DNA of 64,000 bases, from the NCBI RefSeq assembly GCF_019320115.1, contig NC_089591.1, forward strand, positions 57,722,078 through 57,786,077. Direction: 5' to 3'. Below, one piece after another: positions 32,645 through 44,699 of this stretch (positions within the stretch are counted from its first letter, which is position 1; the number at the start of each line of letters is the position of its first letter). The position numbers were made by a program, and so were the translations under genes. The notes below the pieces were generated by a model, which searched no databases, was not told the origin of the DNA, and saw nothing but the letters and a program-made list of their open reading frames with translations. The DNA is from Miscanthus floridulus. Its lineage: Eukaryota > Streptophyta > Magnoliopsida > Poales > Poaceae.

Positions 32645-34600
32645 CATACAACTATGATTAGTTGAATTGGGCTATCAACACGCACCAAACTCAAACACAA
32701 GAGAAGGAGAAAAACAACTCTGCATGGTCGGAATGGGACATCGACACAAGCCACACGAGCCGAAACTCAACACAGAACACACGCTTGATCGCCTCTGAAC
32801 CACCACAAACCGGTCACCACACTGCACCGCCAACAACCGGACGACAGAGCCATCTGGACAAAAACACTGCCGTCACCTCTTGCACCGTCGTTACCGATGC
32901 TGTCCCACATCGAGATAGCCTGCTGCCGAGCAAGGCTAACCACCGTAGTCCGCAACAAGCCATGTAGCCATCCCGCAAACGGATTCACTTGCGCCGTCTA
33001 TCAAGACGATGTTCCAAGCAGGGCTGGCTGCCACAAACTGCTACAAGCTGCCAAACCGAAGCGTGAGTTCTGCCTCTAGTGCTCGCCAAGACGGTCCCAT
33101 CCACCAAGATCAATGCGCGCACACCATAGCTTCTAGAACCTAGCTACCTCATTGAAGGTAGAAGTGCCACACGTCCTCCTGCTGCTAGTCAGAACGCCTT
33201 CTTGCGCCAAAAACAGCCACCGCTAAGCGGGGCCGCCTGGTGCCACACCACGCAGATCACCTCGGCAATGCAAATATGCTGGCCACCACCTCCCACATCA
33301 GTCATATCGCCAACTCCGTGGACACCTCCCACCCTAGCCTCCTTGCCAACTCCATGGACGCCTCCCACCAAACTATTGCCCTCCATTGCCAAACAGATGA
33401 GAGGCCCTCCAATCGCCGCACCAATGCCCTCCTTCTGTCCACCTTCCTCTGTCATGGACACGAAAAACTTAAATCCTCAGCTAGGCCTCCATCTTCCTCG
33501 CCATGACGCTGACCGCCAGCCCGCCACAGATTGACCGAGCACAAGCTTTCAAAAATGACGCCTCCAAGGAGGGACGCGACGCCACCGGTGCCTTCGTCGC
33601 CTGACCAGAAGGTCAAGGTTTCCACCCAGAAAAGACATGCCACGCAAAGAGGAGAGGATTGTTCGATGGGTGCTTTCAAGCATGAAAAAGGTGCCCGAAG
33701 GCGTCGCCTTCGTCAGCCCAAGAGGGACAAAGCTTTTGCCATGGCACCTCAACCCCATGCACAGCAATGGCCATGGTCTGTCCACTGCGATAGCCCTGCG
33801 AAGATCTGACCACAGGTCACCATCACCACATGCTCGCATGAGCAGCCGCCCGCCGAAACAGTCATAGCACACCAGATGTGCTACCTGCTGATAGGGCCAC
33901 CATTACAGCCCACGGCGACGAATCTGGCCTCCGGGGCACCAGATCAAGTCACCGCAACGCTGGATCGGCCGCTGCCGGGGCAGCCATCGGAGCAGCTCCC
34001 TGGGCTGCCGCTACGACGGCATTGAGCTGCTCAGTTAGTGAGAAACACGCTAAAGTCTTCGCCTGCCGCCCATCGCTTCGGGTAGACGCCAACGAGCCTC
34101 CGGCTGCACGCTCCACCATGGCCCGTTGCAGCCGCGCTAACCTCGCGCGGCCACCGCCATGGCCCTTCCTCTCCTGTGCAGATCCGGTCTCACACGCCGG
34201 AGCCAGCCCTTCCTCGCGTGTTGCGGAACGTTGAGCTTCACCGGCTGACTCCCGCGTGCCGCCCAGATCCGCGCAGCCCTTGACCCAAACATGCGAGAAC
34301 CCCCCTCACCGCCCTAGCAGACTCGCATAGACTTCTGCAGCCTCGCTCAAGCGATGGTGAGCCAGTGAGGTGCATGGAGTGGCGGATAGGGAGGGGTGGT
34401 GGCGGCAGGGGTTTGACGTGCCGCCTGTGCCACCCCTGAGAGGAAGGAGAGACACGGGGGATTTCTTAACAAGGAATGAGTATTGAACTACAAATAGGGT
34501 GTAAGCGTAGAGATATGTTTCCTGGGTTAGGTGCAGTAAAAAATGTGCTGAAAATTGGCAGAAGGTAAATGCGTCAGCATTCATTTTGGGAGAACTATAT
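32645..34600. other. GC-rich sequence without a recognised gene
   Basis: Overlapping open frames occur on both strands, driven by high GC content. Words such as GACGCCTCCAAGGAGGGACG and GTGCCTTCGTCGCCTGACC resemble 5' parts of grass retroelements, but I cannot name a family. No domain found in any frame. Confidence 0.35.
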
Positions 34601-34799
34601 GGTATAGAGTCCAGATGCCCAAGACCAAGTGTGATGGGTTTGTTGGAGATCTCACATAAATCAACTGTTTTGTGTTATTATTGATAACTGGATTTCATAG
34701 TGAAAATTGCCATCTCCGATTTCTTCTTCTTTTTTTCTTTTCTGTAACCCTTGCTGTACGCCGCATGCTACTGAATTCTCTTATGCATGTGTATATGAT

Positions 34800-35592
34800 A
34801 CATATAGGACGAAGTAGTTCAAAGAGCCCAAAAGGCTAAGTACAGAGCTGCAACGGAAGTCAGTGATGATAAGGGGACAAAGTCGGGAACGATCAGCAAC
34901 TATTGTGACAGCTACACCTATGTCATCTCCCCCTGCTATTCCCACACAGAAAGAATAGTTCTAGCCTTCTTGGTGGAAATGAAGAGTTGTTGCTGCAAGT
35001 AGATGCAGTTCTTTCTACAACCAAAAGGCTGTAGTTGACTTTCACATGATATATGTCAATGAAAAAAGTATTTGCTAGTGAAAAATCTAATGTACAATTT
35101 TTCTTATGAATGGAATGAGATATATTAGTTCATTTTAGTATCCCAAGGAAGAACTTTTGCGTCCAGAGTGTTTGGTTATATGTAATATGCCATTCTTAAG
35201 AAATAGAGCTTCAAAAACCGTGGTAACAATAGAGAGTTAGTGTCTTGATTTACGGTATTTACTTTAATTTATAACACTGAATGAGGACTTCGTTGCAAAA
35301 GCGTCAGAGGAGATTTAGTGATCTGATCAACAAAATAAATGAATTAATGTATTTTCTGTATCAAATTCCATATACAGAGGTACTGTATCATCGAGGATTT
35401 CCATTCTCCCAGGGACAATATGTACGTGTACTGAATTATGCAAGCAATTGCAGATTACTTTGTTGTGTGCATTCAATTCTTACACTTTGCATCATTCGTG
35501 ATTCTGTCATATTGTCTCCGAAACCCGAAACTGATTCCTTTGCATCATTCATGAGTGTCATATTGTCTCCAAAGCTGATTCCTATATGACAC
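34800..35592. other. Unassigned AT-rich sequence with a possible exon relic
   Basis: After an acceptor-like ACATATAG at about 34808, the plus strand reads DEVVQRAQKAKYRAATEVSD and on to about 34955. I do not recognise the protein. The remaining sequence is AT-rich. A short segment with GTCATATTGTCTCC occurs twice near 35508 and 35559. Confidence 0.3.
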
Positions 35593-35935
35593 TGTTGAGA
35601 TACCGATGCCTAACGTGGAACCGATTGCTTGGATCTACCTAGGCAAGATGGTCACGAGAGATCACATACACCGTATAGGAGAGTCGATATTTGGTAACAA
35701 GGTTCGGCTGAAGCCTACGTCCTCGGGGCATGCTTACGGACGCTCCTCCCTGAAACTGCGACACCGGCCATCCAGAGCGCCAGGCAAAGCCGCCGGCACC
35801 CCCCACGAGCTAGTCACTATGTATTGCTTTTCACTCTCGTAACTAGAGTGGGTTACAAGTGCAGCCCCCTACTCCTTTTATAGAGGGGCTTGGTTACATG
35901 AGTCAACACGTAGCTCACCTAACCCTATACTACGC
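35593..35935 (-). repeat. LTR-like repeat, copy 1, truncated
   Basis: This segment matches 45314-45650 over most of its length, including AGATCACATACACCG, CTCGGGGCATGCTTAC and AGTGGGTTACAAGTGCAGCC. It starts TGTTGAGA but lacks the terminal AATTACAACA present in copy 2, because similarity ends after CTAACCCTATACTAC. Without a primer-binding site beside it, it may be the 3' LTR or a truncated solo LTR. Confidence 0.7.
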
Positions 35936-35999
35936 TCCTTCTGATTAGCTTCACCGGTGACATCGTTGCAGCCTCCATCACGCATGCGCGCCTACAAGT

Positions 36000-36730
36000 G
36001 ACCCTGTCGCGATAACCACTACTAACTTCTGACCCTTATGCCACGCTTTTTTGTCGCAACGGCAAGATTTGGTTGCAATAAGGGGTGTTATTGTAACTAT
36101 TTGCACATTCGGTTGCGATAGGCAGAATTTTTGCCACGCAAATTATTTCGTGGCCGTGAGTGCGAAGATCGTTGCAATAAGTAAGTGCTATCGCAACCAA
36201 TTGTAAACCGGTTGCAATAAGTGATCACTGTTGCCACGATTTGATTTGCGTTGCATACAGATTTATTGGGGTTGGAATACTGAGATGATATTGCAACTTT
36301 TTAGTTGATGGTTGTGAAAACGCGTCTATGTTGCAACGAATATGATTCGTTGTATGTAATAGTCGTTTGTGTTGCAAAAGAGTTGTACATATAGCATCGA
36401 AAAAATAAATCATTGCAATCACTAAGGTTCAGAAAGCACAACCCTTTTAGGGAAAAAAAAGATGAGAAACAAGGTTTTGAACCTGAGACCTTTAACTCTA
36501 AAAGAAAGCTACTAACCACTACACTGTAATTGTGTTCTTGTCATTAGTAGCCATAGAACCTTATACAAATTAATAGCACGTCTATGTTGCAACAAATATG
36601 TTTTGTTGTATACAATAGTTGCCTGTGTTGCAATAGGGTCGTACATATAGCAACGAAAGACTACATCGTTGCAATCGCTAAGGTTTTATTGCAACCATGC
36701 TTAGTAGTTGCTATATATCAGTACATATCA
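36000..36730. mobile_element. DNA-transposon-like repeat block with TTGCAACG motifs
   Basis: Many copies of CGGTTGCAATAAG and TTGTTGCAACG-type words in both orientations resemble subterminal repeats of grass DNA transposons. A ~107-bp segment occurs twice as a direct repeat (36321-36427 and 36581-36687), 260 bp apart. Terminal repeats and a target duplication were not found, so limits are approximate. Confidence 0.55.
36466..36530 (-). other. tRNA-like module in a transposon relic
   Basis: On the minus strand the sequence gives a box-A-like GTAGTGGTTAGTAGC and a box-B-like AGGTCTCAGGTTCAAAACC about 30 bases later. This is the spacing of an RNA polymerase III tRNA promoter, but a complete cloverleaf is not evident. 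It sits between the two copies of a direct repeat. Confidence 0.45.
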
Positions 36731-39700
36731 TGGCGATAGAAGCTTGTATCTAAACTTATGTATTCACGTGGGTCTCTGTAATTTCTGCGCTTGCATACGA
36801 CCCAAGTCAAGGAAGCACTAATCACAACAACACAGGCAAACATGTAGGAAATAAGACACCGTATATTGTCTTAGATTTCTCTCTGTTTGAAAGCACCATC
36901 TTGTCATGGGCAATGCCTATTCGAAATTTCGAAGAACTCTATGGAAGGGTGGATCGATAAAATTAGTCTATTAAAAGGAGCTGAGCAGCATATGGAAAAT
37001 ACAATGTGAATAAAGACGTGTTAAAAATGTAGTGCAACAAAGCTTCTCGCAGAACACAATAAGTCGGGATGACTTTTCTATGAACGAAAAGAAGATATAC
37101 AAGGCATCACAACAGTGTAAAGAATGATCACAACCAACAAAGATTTGGTTTTTTTTTTTTGCCAAAAATGCTGTGATAACCTTCTGATCAAATGGAAGCT
37201 TTCTTGTGCAATTGATCAAGCTGGTTGCGACTTGCGAGCATTGAACCCCCAAACTCTGAACCTACAAGAGAAGAAAATAATAAGGGTTCATGGAACACAG
37301 TTTATCCTTTTAGGTAAGAAGACATAAGATTAACCCTATTTTTTTATTCTTATCATTATCTTTTAGGTAAGAAAATTAATTAAATAGTCATCTCTTGTAT
37401 CCTTATCATTATCAAGATTAGGCATATAGTGAAACGTGACTTAGTGGCAAAGAATAGAAGTGTCGTTGTCGGAGCTATCAACCTTCTGGAGTAAACCAGT
37501 AGGTTGGCTAGAGTTCTCACTGAGTATTGGTTATGCATAGAAACACTATCCGAGCCACATAGCTAACTGCCTAACTACCTCCATAAGTGCTCACCATCTA
37601 TGGCTGATAGCAGTCTTTTATGTAGGCATTCAGCATGTGCACACAGCAAGCGGAGTCCATACCACATACAAATGGAGACATCACTATTTGTACAGCAGAA
37701 GTAATGTATCCATCTTAGAAGCTATTTAGCATATCATAAACAGCTACGTAAACAGCTCTAGTTCAATGTTTAAAAGGGCACATCCATCATCCTAATTGGC
37801 TCCAATGCAATGTTTAAAAATGCTCATCCATCATCCTATTTGTTGAAACAAATAAAGTCCACAAGTTTACTCTCAAAGATCACCTCTCAAAGATGCTACT
37901 CTCACAAATCATCTCTCAAAGATGCCACCTCTCCAAAAGTGATTGCAAATGGAACTTTCCAGCCACACTATCTGATCAGAAAGATCTAGCTCCACGAAGG
38001 CATTAGCTTGTGCTACATTCTGATTCAGACACAGATGCTGAAAATAGAGCCAGATGGTCCCTTTTAAAGATTGGACAAGATTTGTTTCCTAGAAAACCTG
38101 GGAAACATCAGTATTTGGATTAGAAACTTTATTACATACTAGTATATAGTAGATCAAAACGGTATTAGACAACTTACATAGTACTAGCAAAAAACAAAAT
38201 GGACACAGAGTAGTTCTATGCCAAGGCAACAGCAGTGATAAGTCTGAATACACAATTAGAAAGGAATGTTCAGAGTCAAAATTACTCCAGTTATTGATCA
38301 GACTAAATAAAAGAAGGAAATGTTCAGAGACCACATAAAAGACCGAGAGACCAAGAAAATATTAAGGACATGAACCATATGGCATTGGGAACGTTTTATT
38401 TTTCTGAGGACAGGCGTTGGGAACATTAGTAGGACAGGAACTCATCTGAAACCGACATCTAAATGCCACTAGCTGCACTAATATGTCTGTGTTACAATAC
38501 ACTGGCATGAACACAAGGCTTGAGAGTTTGGACAGTTTATACATGGTGTGAACTGTGAACACAGCGCAGTGGACACACAGAGTAATTCTATGCCAAGGCA
38601 ACGGCAGTGATATGCCTATAATGCATACAAGAACAAAAATCGGCAAAATCTAATGCTGCATTTTTTTTTGTCAAAATGTTCAGTTGTTTGGAGTGGGCAA
38701 GAAACTGACTCTGTAATTCTCAATGAATTTTATCTGAATTCTACTAATGCTAAAGAATCACAGCATCAAAATTTAGAAAAGGATCAGAACTGGCAGCCTA
38801 ACAGGCGATTAGTAATCTGGTATAATCAGATATCATCGATTAATTCTTCTCCTGCCACACTGCATGACCACCGGCTCACAGATTTGAATTCTACTAATGC
38901 AAATTATCATAAGCATGGTGAGTATTCTGCACAAATTTATTCCAAATGCCACACACAGACAAAAAAAACATCTCATGTGCTACAGCTGCTCTCTACAGAG
39001 TTCGATGCAATTACCTTTAATCGTAGGCCGAGCTGTTATTGTAGACTGATCCCAGAGGGCTTCAAAGAAATCTGAAACAAATCTGCCAAAAAATGATTAA
39101 AGGAGGAGATCACAGATCTGAAATTAAGGATAAAAGAGAACCATGAGCACCAATCACATGATGGGGATCAGAAAAAAAATCAAGAACTCCACCTCATCTT
39201 CCTTACCAGGCGAGGGCATGAAAACGAAGGAGAAACAGGATCTACACAGGTTCCTTCAAGAAACGTTGCCTTGCTCTTTTGTGATCTACAGGTGCCTCCT
39301 TCCTACAGGGCACGAATCAACAATAAGAAAGCCTGTATGAAGCAAAACCAGTATGTACAAGCACTGTATAATTTTATTTAGTAAGTAAGCAACTCTGCTT
39401 ACAAAATCTAGGTTGCCTAACCTTAAAGTAAGATAACTGAATGTCATTTTAATAATCTCAATGAATGTTATGCAGTGCCAGGAATGCTACCACTGGATCT
39501 CATTAACAATCATATTGATTGTTATCTCAAACCATAATAGGGGAATTTATAGTTGATACCTGGAAGCAGTTGAAACTTACTACATGACGAGCAGCCCAAC
39601 AATTTTGTAAACCTTAAAAAAATTGTGAACGGGTAAGCATAAATAACTGTCAGTGGAGCTATAACAAATTCAGTAGACCAATCAAGTTCTTAAATAGCGA

Positions 39701-40800
39701 GCATACCACAATGATTACATAATCTCAGAGTTATAACAACTCACCATGCAAGAAATAATTAAAAAATATCATGCCATGTTTTGATGCAATTACTGCACAA
39801 AGGTAAACAGAACCACAGGAATATTAACAAGTATAAAGTAAGACCGCTAATCCTGATAAACAAAAGTTTCAGAAGCCATCGATAATGTCCTCCTTTGATT
39901 CACTCATAAATAACATGCATGGTAACAGAAAAACACACAATTTGTGCAACCAAAAACCTGTAGCATCAAGGAACAGTACCACACTTGTTACATTAAATTC
40001 ACTAAATCCCACAATTCCCCGGTCACTAGATAATTAAACAAACTGGAGACAGACTCCATGGAGAGGGAACAGCTTGCCCAGCAGCGAGCAGACTCCAGGG
40101 GTGTGAGCCCACGCACCGAAGCATGTTTACCAAATTAATAAAAAAGGTTTAATCTCTGAAAAACAAAACCTGAACATCACGATGCCCTGGCTTTGGCCTG
40201 TCACAGGGGCCAGCACGATGGGTTTGGAGCATAGCTGCTTCCCTCTTGCTTGATGTGGCCCCTAGTCGCTCCCCCTCTCTCCCAGGTCAGGCATCCGCAG
40301 CTCCTTCTGCTACGCATCTAATCCGCCAGAAAAGGGCACAGGTAAGGGGGATTGAACACTTGTGGCATAGACATGATTGATTTGGTGAAATTGGGGGCGA
40401 ATTAGTCGCTGCCACATTGGATTGGAATGGCAGCGGCGGGCGCCTTGGATAGGGGCAGAGGCGGGCATGAGCAACAGTTTAAGGACAGAGATGGCGAGCT
40501 GTTGTGGACTGCAACGCCGATGGCCATGAACTCGAGCGCGAGCGGCGGCGGCCAGGGCCCCGATGGAGAAATGCAGCGGTCGTGGACCCGGAGGAGCAAA
40601 CAACCTGGCACCTCCTCTGGGAGCGGAATAGGGAATTTTGGGAGGTAGAGAGAGATTTACTTGGGAGGGGCTGCAGGAAGGAAGCGCGGCTTTGGGGAGG
40701 GACGGCGCGGGAGGAACGGATATTTTTCCTGGGCGAAAAATCATAGGAATCATCAAGAAACAAAGAAAAGGAAGCTGAAGCACACGTTTGGAACGAAGGA
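36731..40800. other. Unassigned sequence with local duplications
   Basis: No gene could be supported. A ~42-bp segment with ATTCTATGCCAAGGCAACGG occurs near 38213 and 38587, in a ~370-bp direct duplication. Shorter duplications occur near 37760-37830 and 37875-37930. The right end (40250-40780) is GC-rich with open frames on both strands, looking like a first exon or promoter of a lost gene; none shows a known domain. Confidence 0.4.
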
Positions 40801-42430
40801 ATTGAGATTTCTTTTTCTTTGACTCTTGTAGCCAGATGCTGCTGATTTCATACGAAAAGAAGAATATGCTTTAATCGCTTGTTTTTTTCTTTTACGATTC
40901 ATGCCGATTTTTCTTAGTTTCCATTTAGATCTTTGAAATTGAAAGACTCTAATAATCATATTTGAGGCATATATCAATTAAGCTAATATGATTGTACGTG
41001 TAATATATTTATATGGTCATATAAGGGAGATACATATGTTGTATTTTTGCTATAGGGGAGCGGGCCACGTGCTATAAGTTATAGAGTAAAAATATAGCAC
41101 GATAATCCAGAGAATAAATTTTTATCCTACATCCAATCAAAATTTGAGATAGTCTTATATGTGAAATTTGAAAATTTATGAAATGTTAAATTCCAAGCCA
41201 TATAGCCTAGTCTATTAAATATATTTTAATTCATCAAGGATCCGAACGGATCATGCCTAAACAACCAAAAATCAATCTATTATCTTCTTCTCTTACCTTT
41301 TACTCTCACGACCTCATCATGTCTAGTATCTCCCTTGACGAGGTTCTTTGGTTTTCTAAGTGGCCTTGCTGGCTCTAGAATAACCTTGTCGTGACCTTTC
41401 CGATGGTTTTTTTGGGAGATGTTAGCAAGCTTTTCATGTGAAGAACATGTGTCAGGTTTGCATGGTCATCCTGCTGGATGGCCTAACTATTTTTGACGTA
41501 TCTTCGTAGTGTGCTAGGGTCGTGTATGACGCTTGGGCATGCTAACTCTAGCTGGTGTTGAACCTTAATTGACATCAACAGCAGTAAAGTTTAATCTAAG
41601 GAATTGAGTTTGCAACTAACTCTAAAATTCCCACACTACTCATATTCCTGCGTTTCAAACACTCATTCATATAAATTCTTGTGTTTTTCAATCCTCTATT
41701 TTGTACCGCAATTCTTTTTCTATTCCTCCTTTTTTTCCCCCAATTCTCGTGTGTTTGCATTCCTTCTATGCAAACAAGCACTAGGCTAGAAGACCTAGGA
41801 AGAAATTGAAGAAAGAAGGCGAAAGGAAACATAATGTTTCACTTCTTCTATTATTTCATAGCAATTCACTAAATTTGCTTATCCTTTTCAGGTTAGAAAA
41901 ATTTCACAAAAGAATATAACTAAGCAAGATTTTCTTTTTAAGTGCTATATCTATCTATCTATCTATCATGATCCTAAACCCCAGCTCCGATGACTACGCG
42001 AGGCCGCTGCAGCACCCGCCGACAGCGAGAAAGTGCGTTGCTCACCGTTCCTCCCGTTGCACTCAGCGCTCTTTGTGAGCGCGCGTCCTCCCCTTCACTA
42101 CGCTGGCTTCCACATCCGTGCCATATTGGCCACCTCCACATCTGCACAGCCCACACTATCGTCCTCATCCGCGCTGCACAGTCTGTCTCCGCAATGGTGA
42201 GTGACGAGCTAGCAAAGCATAGGTCGTGCTTTGGAGCTAATCACCGTTGCCCTGACAGTTCCTTAATTATTCTTCTTCTCTTAGCTTTTTTGGTTTGCTG
42301 CAGTGCTGTCATGGTGTTTGATGAAATTTGCAGGGCGTCAATTGCACATTTACCCAATGATAAAGGCCAGCTAACTTGTCGGTTGACTAATGTGCTTGTT
42401 ATTATGCAATATATCTGATCTTAGAAAATG
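40801..42430. other. AT-rich sequence, a microsatellite and a GC island
   Basis: AT-rich with few open frames. A (CTAT)n microsatellite lies at about 41948-41967. A GC-rich stretch from 41985 to 42190 has a 142-codon plus-strand frame (41990-42418) with no recognised domain. Confidence 0.4.
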
Positions 42431-42961
42431 AGCGTTGTTGGGGCTACAAATAGTGTTCAAACGAGCCGACCCTACAAATCCATTTGTAGAGGCTGCTGGT
42501 GTTATCAACCGTTCTTATAAATGACTCTATTTGTAGGGATAACTCTATATCCAGTCGCCCCTACAAATTCGATTTGTAGGGGTAGATTTAGAAAAGTTAT
42601 AAAACTATGTTGTTTATAATTTTTTTCATTTAAAATCATTTGGTGCTTCAAAATGTTGTTTGAAATTTAATTTTGAAATTATCGAAGAACTCTGATTTTT
42701 CTTTTTAATCTCTGGCTAAAATTTGTAACTCGTCTTTCTCCCTCGTACTAACTCTAAACTTGATGATTTTTTCCTCAAATTTTCTAAAATCATGCTCTAT
42801 CAATTTATTGGGTTGTTACAGCTATTATTTTGCCCATCTCTTTCATGTGACGATGTTTTATCTATTTGAATTTCAAAAAATGACAAATTCAAACGTCATG
42901 TTGAAACATTAAATGATTTCAGCTAAAAAGTCATGAACATAAAAATTGTAGAACTCGTCAA

Positions 42962-43142
42962 GATCTATAACTTTTATTTTGGTTATTTCTCTCATCCGAT
43001 GAAGTGGTAGTAACATTGTTTGCAAAATTTACATATATCCCTTATAGTTTCATAAACTATAACAGGGATATGTGAAAGTTATGAACAATGTTAGTACCAC
43101 TATGTCGGATGAATAAATGACCAAAATAAAAGTTATAGATCT
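42962..43142. repeat. Fold-back with ~80-bp arms and a palindromic loop
   Basis: The left arm runs from GATCTATAACTTTTATTTTGG to ACATATATCCC and the right arm from GGGATATGTGAAAG to CCAAAATAAAAGTTATAGATC. They are reverse complements with scattered mismatches. The loop contains TATAGTTTCATAAACTATA, itself a perfect short palindrome. A transcript would form a long hairpin. Confidence 0.9.
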
Positions 43143-43650
43143 CAAAAAGTTATGAAACTTTGTAGTTGACAATATTTTTATTTAAAATCATCTTGTCAAG
43201 GAAAACTACGTTTGAATTTCTTAAATTTGAAATTTAGATTTTTCAAACAACCTCTAATGGAGAAATAACCAAAATAAAAGTTATAGATCTCAAAAAGTTA
43301 TGAAACTTTGTAGTTGACAACTTTTTGATTTGAAATCATTTTGTCAAGGAAAACTACGTTTGAATTAACAAAAATTTAAAATTTGATTTTTTTAAACGAC
43401 CTCGGATGGACAAACAATAAAAACGAAAGTTGTAGATCTCGAAAAGTTATAAAACTTTTTAGTTGGCAACTTTCTGATTTGAAATCATCTTGTCAAGAAA
43501 AACTACGTTTGAATTTTTAAAATTTGAAATTCAAATTTTGTAAACAACCTCGGATGGAGAAACTACCAAAATAAAAGTTATAAATCTTGAAAAGTTAAGA
43601 AACTTTGTAGTTAATAAATTTTCCATTTGAATTTGTTTAGGGCTTCAAAC
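43118..43650. repeat. ~150-bp tandem repeat, four units
   Basis: Units starting AAAATAAAAGTTATAGATCT and containing AAACTTTGTAGTTGACAACT and TTGTCAAGGAAAACTACG recur at about 43120, 43270, 43420 and 43571. The third and fourth copies are more diverged. Confidence 0.9.
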
Positions 43651-43714
43651 AATCAATTTAAGCTCGGTTTAGAATAATACGTGGGGAACCAAAATCCAAT
43701 ATAGACACAAGTGA

Positions 43715-43785
43715 GTGTGAGGTGCAGTGGTAGAGGAGGCTACGCGCAAGGAGAGGTCGTGGATTCGAATCCATGTAGCGTGCGA
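43715..43785 (+). other. tRNA-like module in the DNA-transposon relic
   Basis: The sequence reads GAGGTGCAGTGGTAGAGG followed by GTGGATTCGAATCC about 25 bases later, matching the A and B boxes of tRNA genes well. The cloverleaf arms do not close cleanly, so I call it tRNA-like, probably a decayed tRNA gene or a tRNA-derived module. Confidence 0.5.
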
Positions 43786-44051
43786 TTTTCACGTTAAAAA
43801 TGCCACGACTTGCAGGTGGGTGACCGGTGGGGGCCTCCTCGGGTTATAAAAAAAATCGAAAAATTTTTGCTATTTTTTTGCCCGATTTCGTGAATTTTCG
43901 AAAATTGATTTATAGGGGTGGTTGGCCAGGCACCCCTACAAATCGTTGATTTGTAGCCACCTCTTTGTCCGATTTTTTTGTTTTTCAGCCTTTTTTTGGA
44001 AGATTTTCATAAATATGCCCCCGGTAGTATCATTTCAAAAAAATAAATCCT

Positions 44052-44120
44052 GACCTTGGCGCCGTGACAATTGGCGCCGAGTTTACACGTCTCGGCGCCA
44101 ATTGCTTTGGCGCCAAGGTC
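44052..44120. repeat. Perfect nested inverted repeat (hairpin) with GGCGCC cores
   Basis: The outer arms GACCTTGGCGCC (44052-44063) and GGCGCCAAGGTC (44109-44120) and the inner arms CAATTGGCGCCGAG (44068-44081) and CTCGGCGCCAATTG (44091-44104) are both perfect reverse complements. They are separated by 4-base bulges on each side and a 9-base loop. The GGCGCCAAG word recurs near 44205 and 44220. Confidence 0.95.
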
Positions 44121-44699
44121 TATGGTCATTTTCTTCGTGTCGTTGACGTGGCCGCTTGCGTGGCGCGGACATGGCATGAGCTCGGCACCGTGGATCTTGG
44201 CGCCGAGCTCGACGCTGTAGATCTTGGCACCGAGCTATGGAAATTGATAAATTTTAATTTTTACCATGACTTGGATATTGAGAAATGTGGCTAACTCTAG
44301 ATTTTTTACAGTGACTTGTTGTTTGATCACTTAAAACAGTCTCGAAATACTTAAGACAAAAAATAATCTAGGATTTATGTTCATAAACTAGCTTAAAAAT
44401 GCTTCTAAGTGTTGGATCTATAGTTAACTCATTTTTTCATGATGCTGTTTTGACCAGGGTAAAACTATAGTTTCTTTTCTAGATATGAAGTTTGATCTTT
44501 AATAGAAGTTGTAGTTTGAGTTGAGTACAACAAATTTTGATTTTGACCTAAATCTAAATCAGTCTTTAACATGGCCGAATTGTGACGTTGTTTTGGCCCC
44601 TCTAAATCTTTCTAATTCCCTTATCGCCGGTAGTGAATTGACATGTTTGCGACATTTTATCTTCCCTTATCTACCTTTTGCAACCAAATTAGGCCTATT

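Larger units (their letters stand above)
42440..43965. mobile_element. Non-autonomous DNA transposon with CCCCTACAAAT subterminal repeats
   Basis: The left part has TTTGTAGGG and CCCCTACAAATTCGATTTGTAGGGG, and the right part has CCCCTACAAATCGTTGATTTGTAG, a vocabulary common at ends of grass CACTA-type elements. Between them are a fold-back (42962-43142), a tandem array (43118-43650) and a tRNA-like module. No transposase is present. Exact ends were not determined. Confidence 0.6.

Noticed and set aside
33189..34234. Several 80-118-codon frames on both strands
   Set aside because: No recognisable motif; frames overlap in a GC-rich, transposon-like stretch.
38653..39075. 140-codon plus-strand frame
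   Set aside because: No domain, and it lies in sequence with duplicated words; no supporting splice or promoter signals.
40310..40783. 157-codon minus-strand frame
   Set aside because: It is Pro/Ala/Arg-rich with overlapping plus-strand frames and no domain. It may be a first exon or leader of an unseen gene, but cannot be supported.
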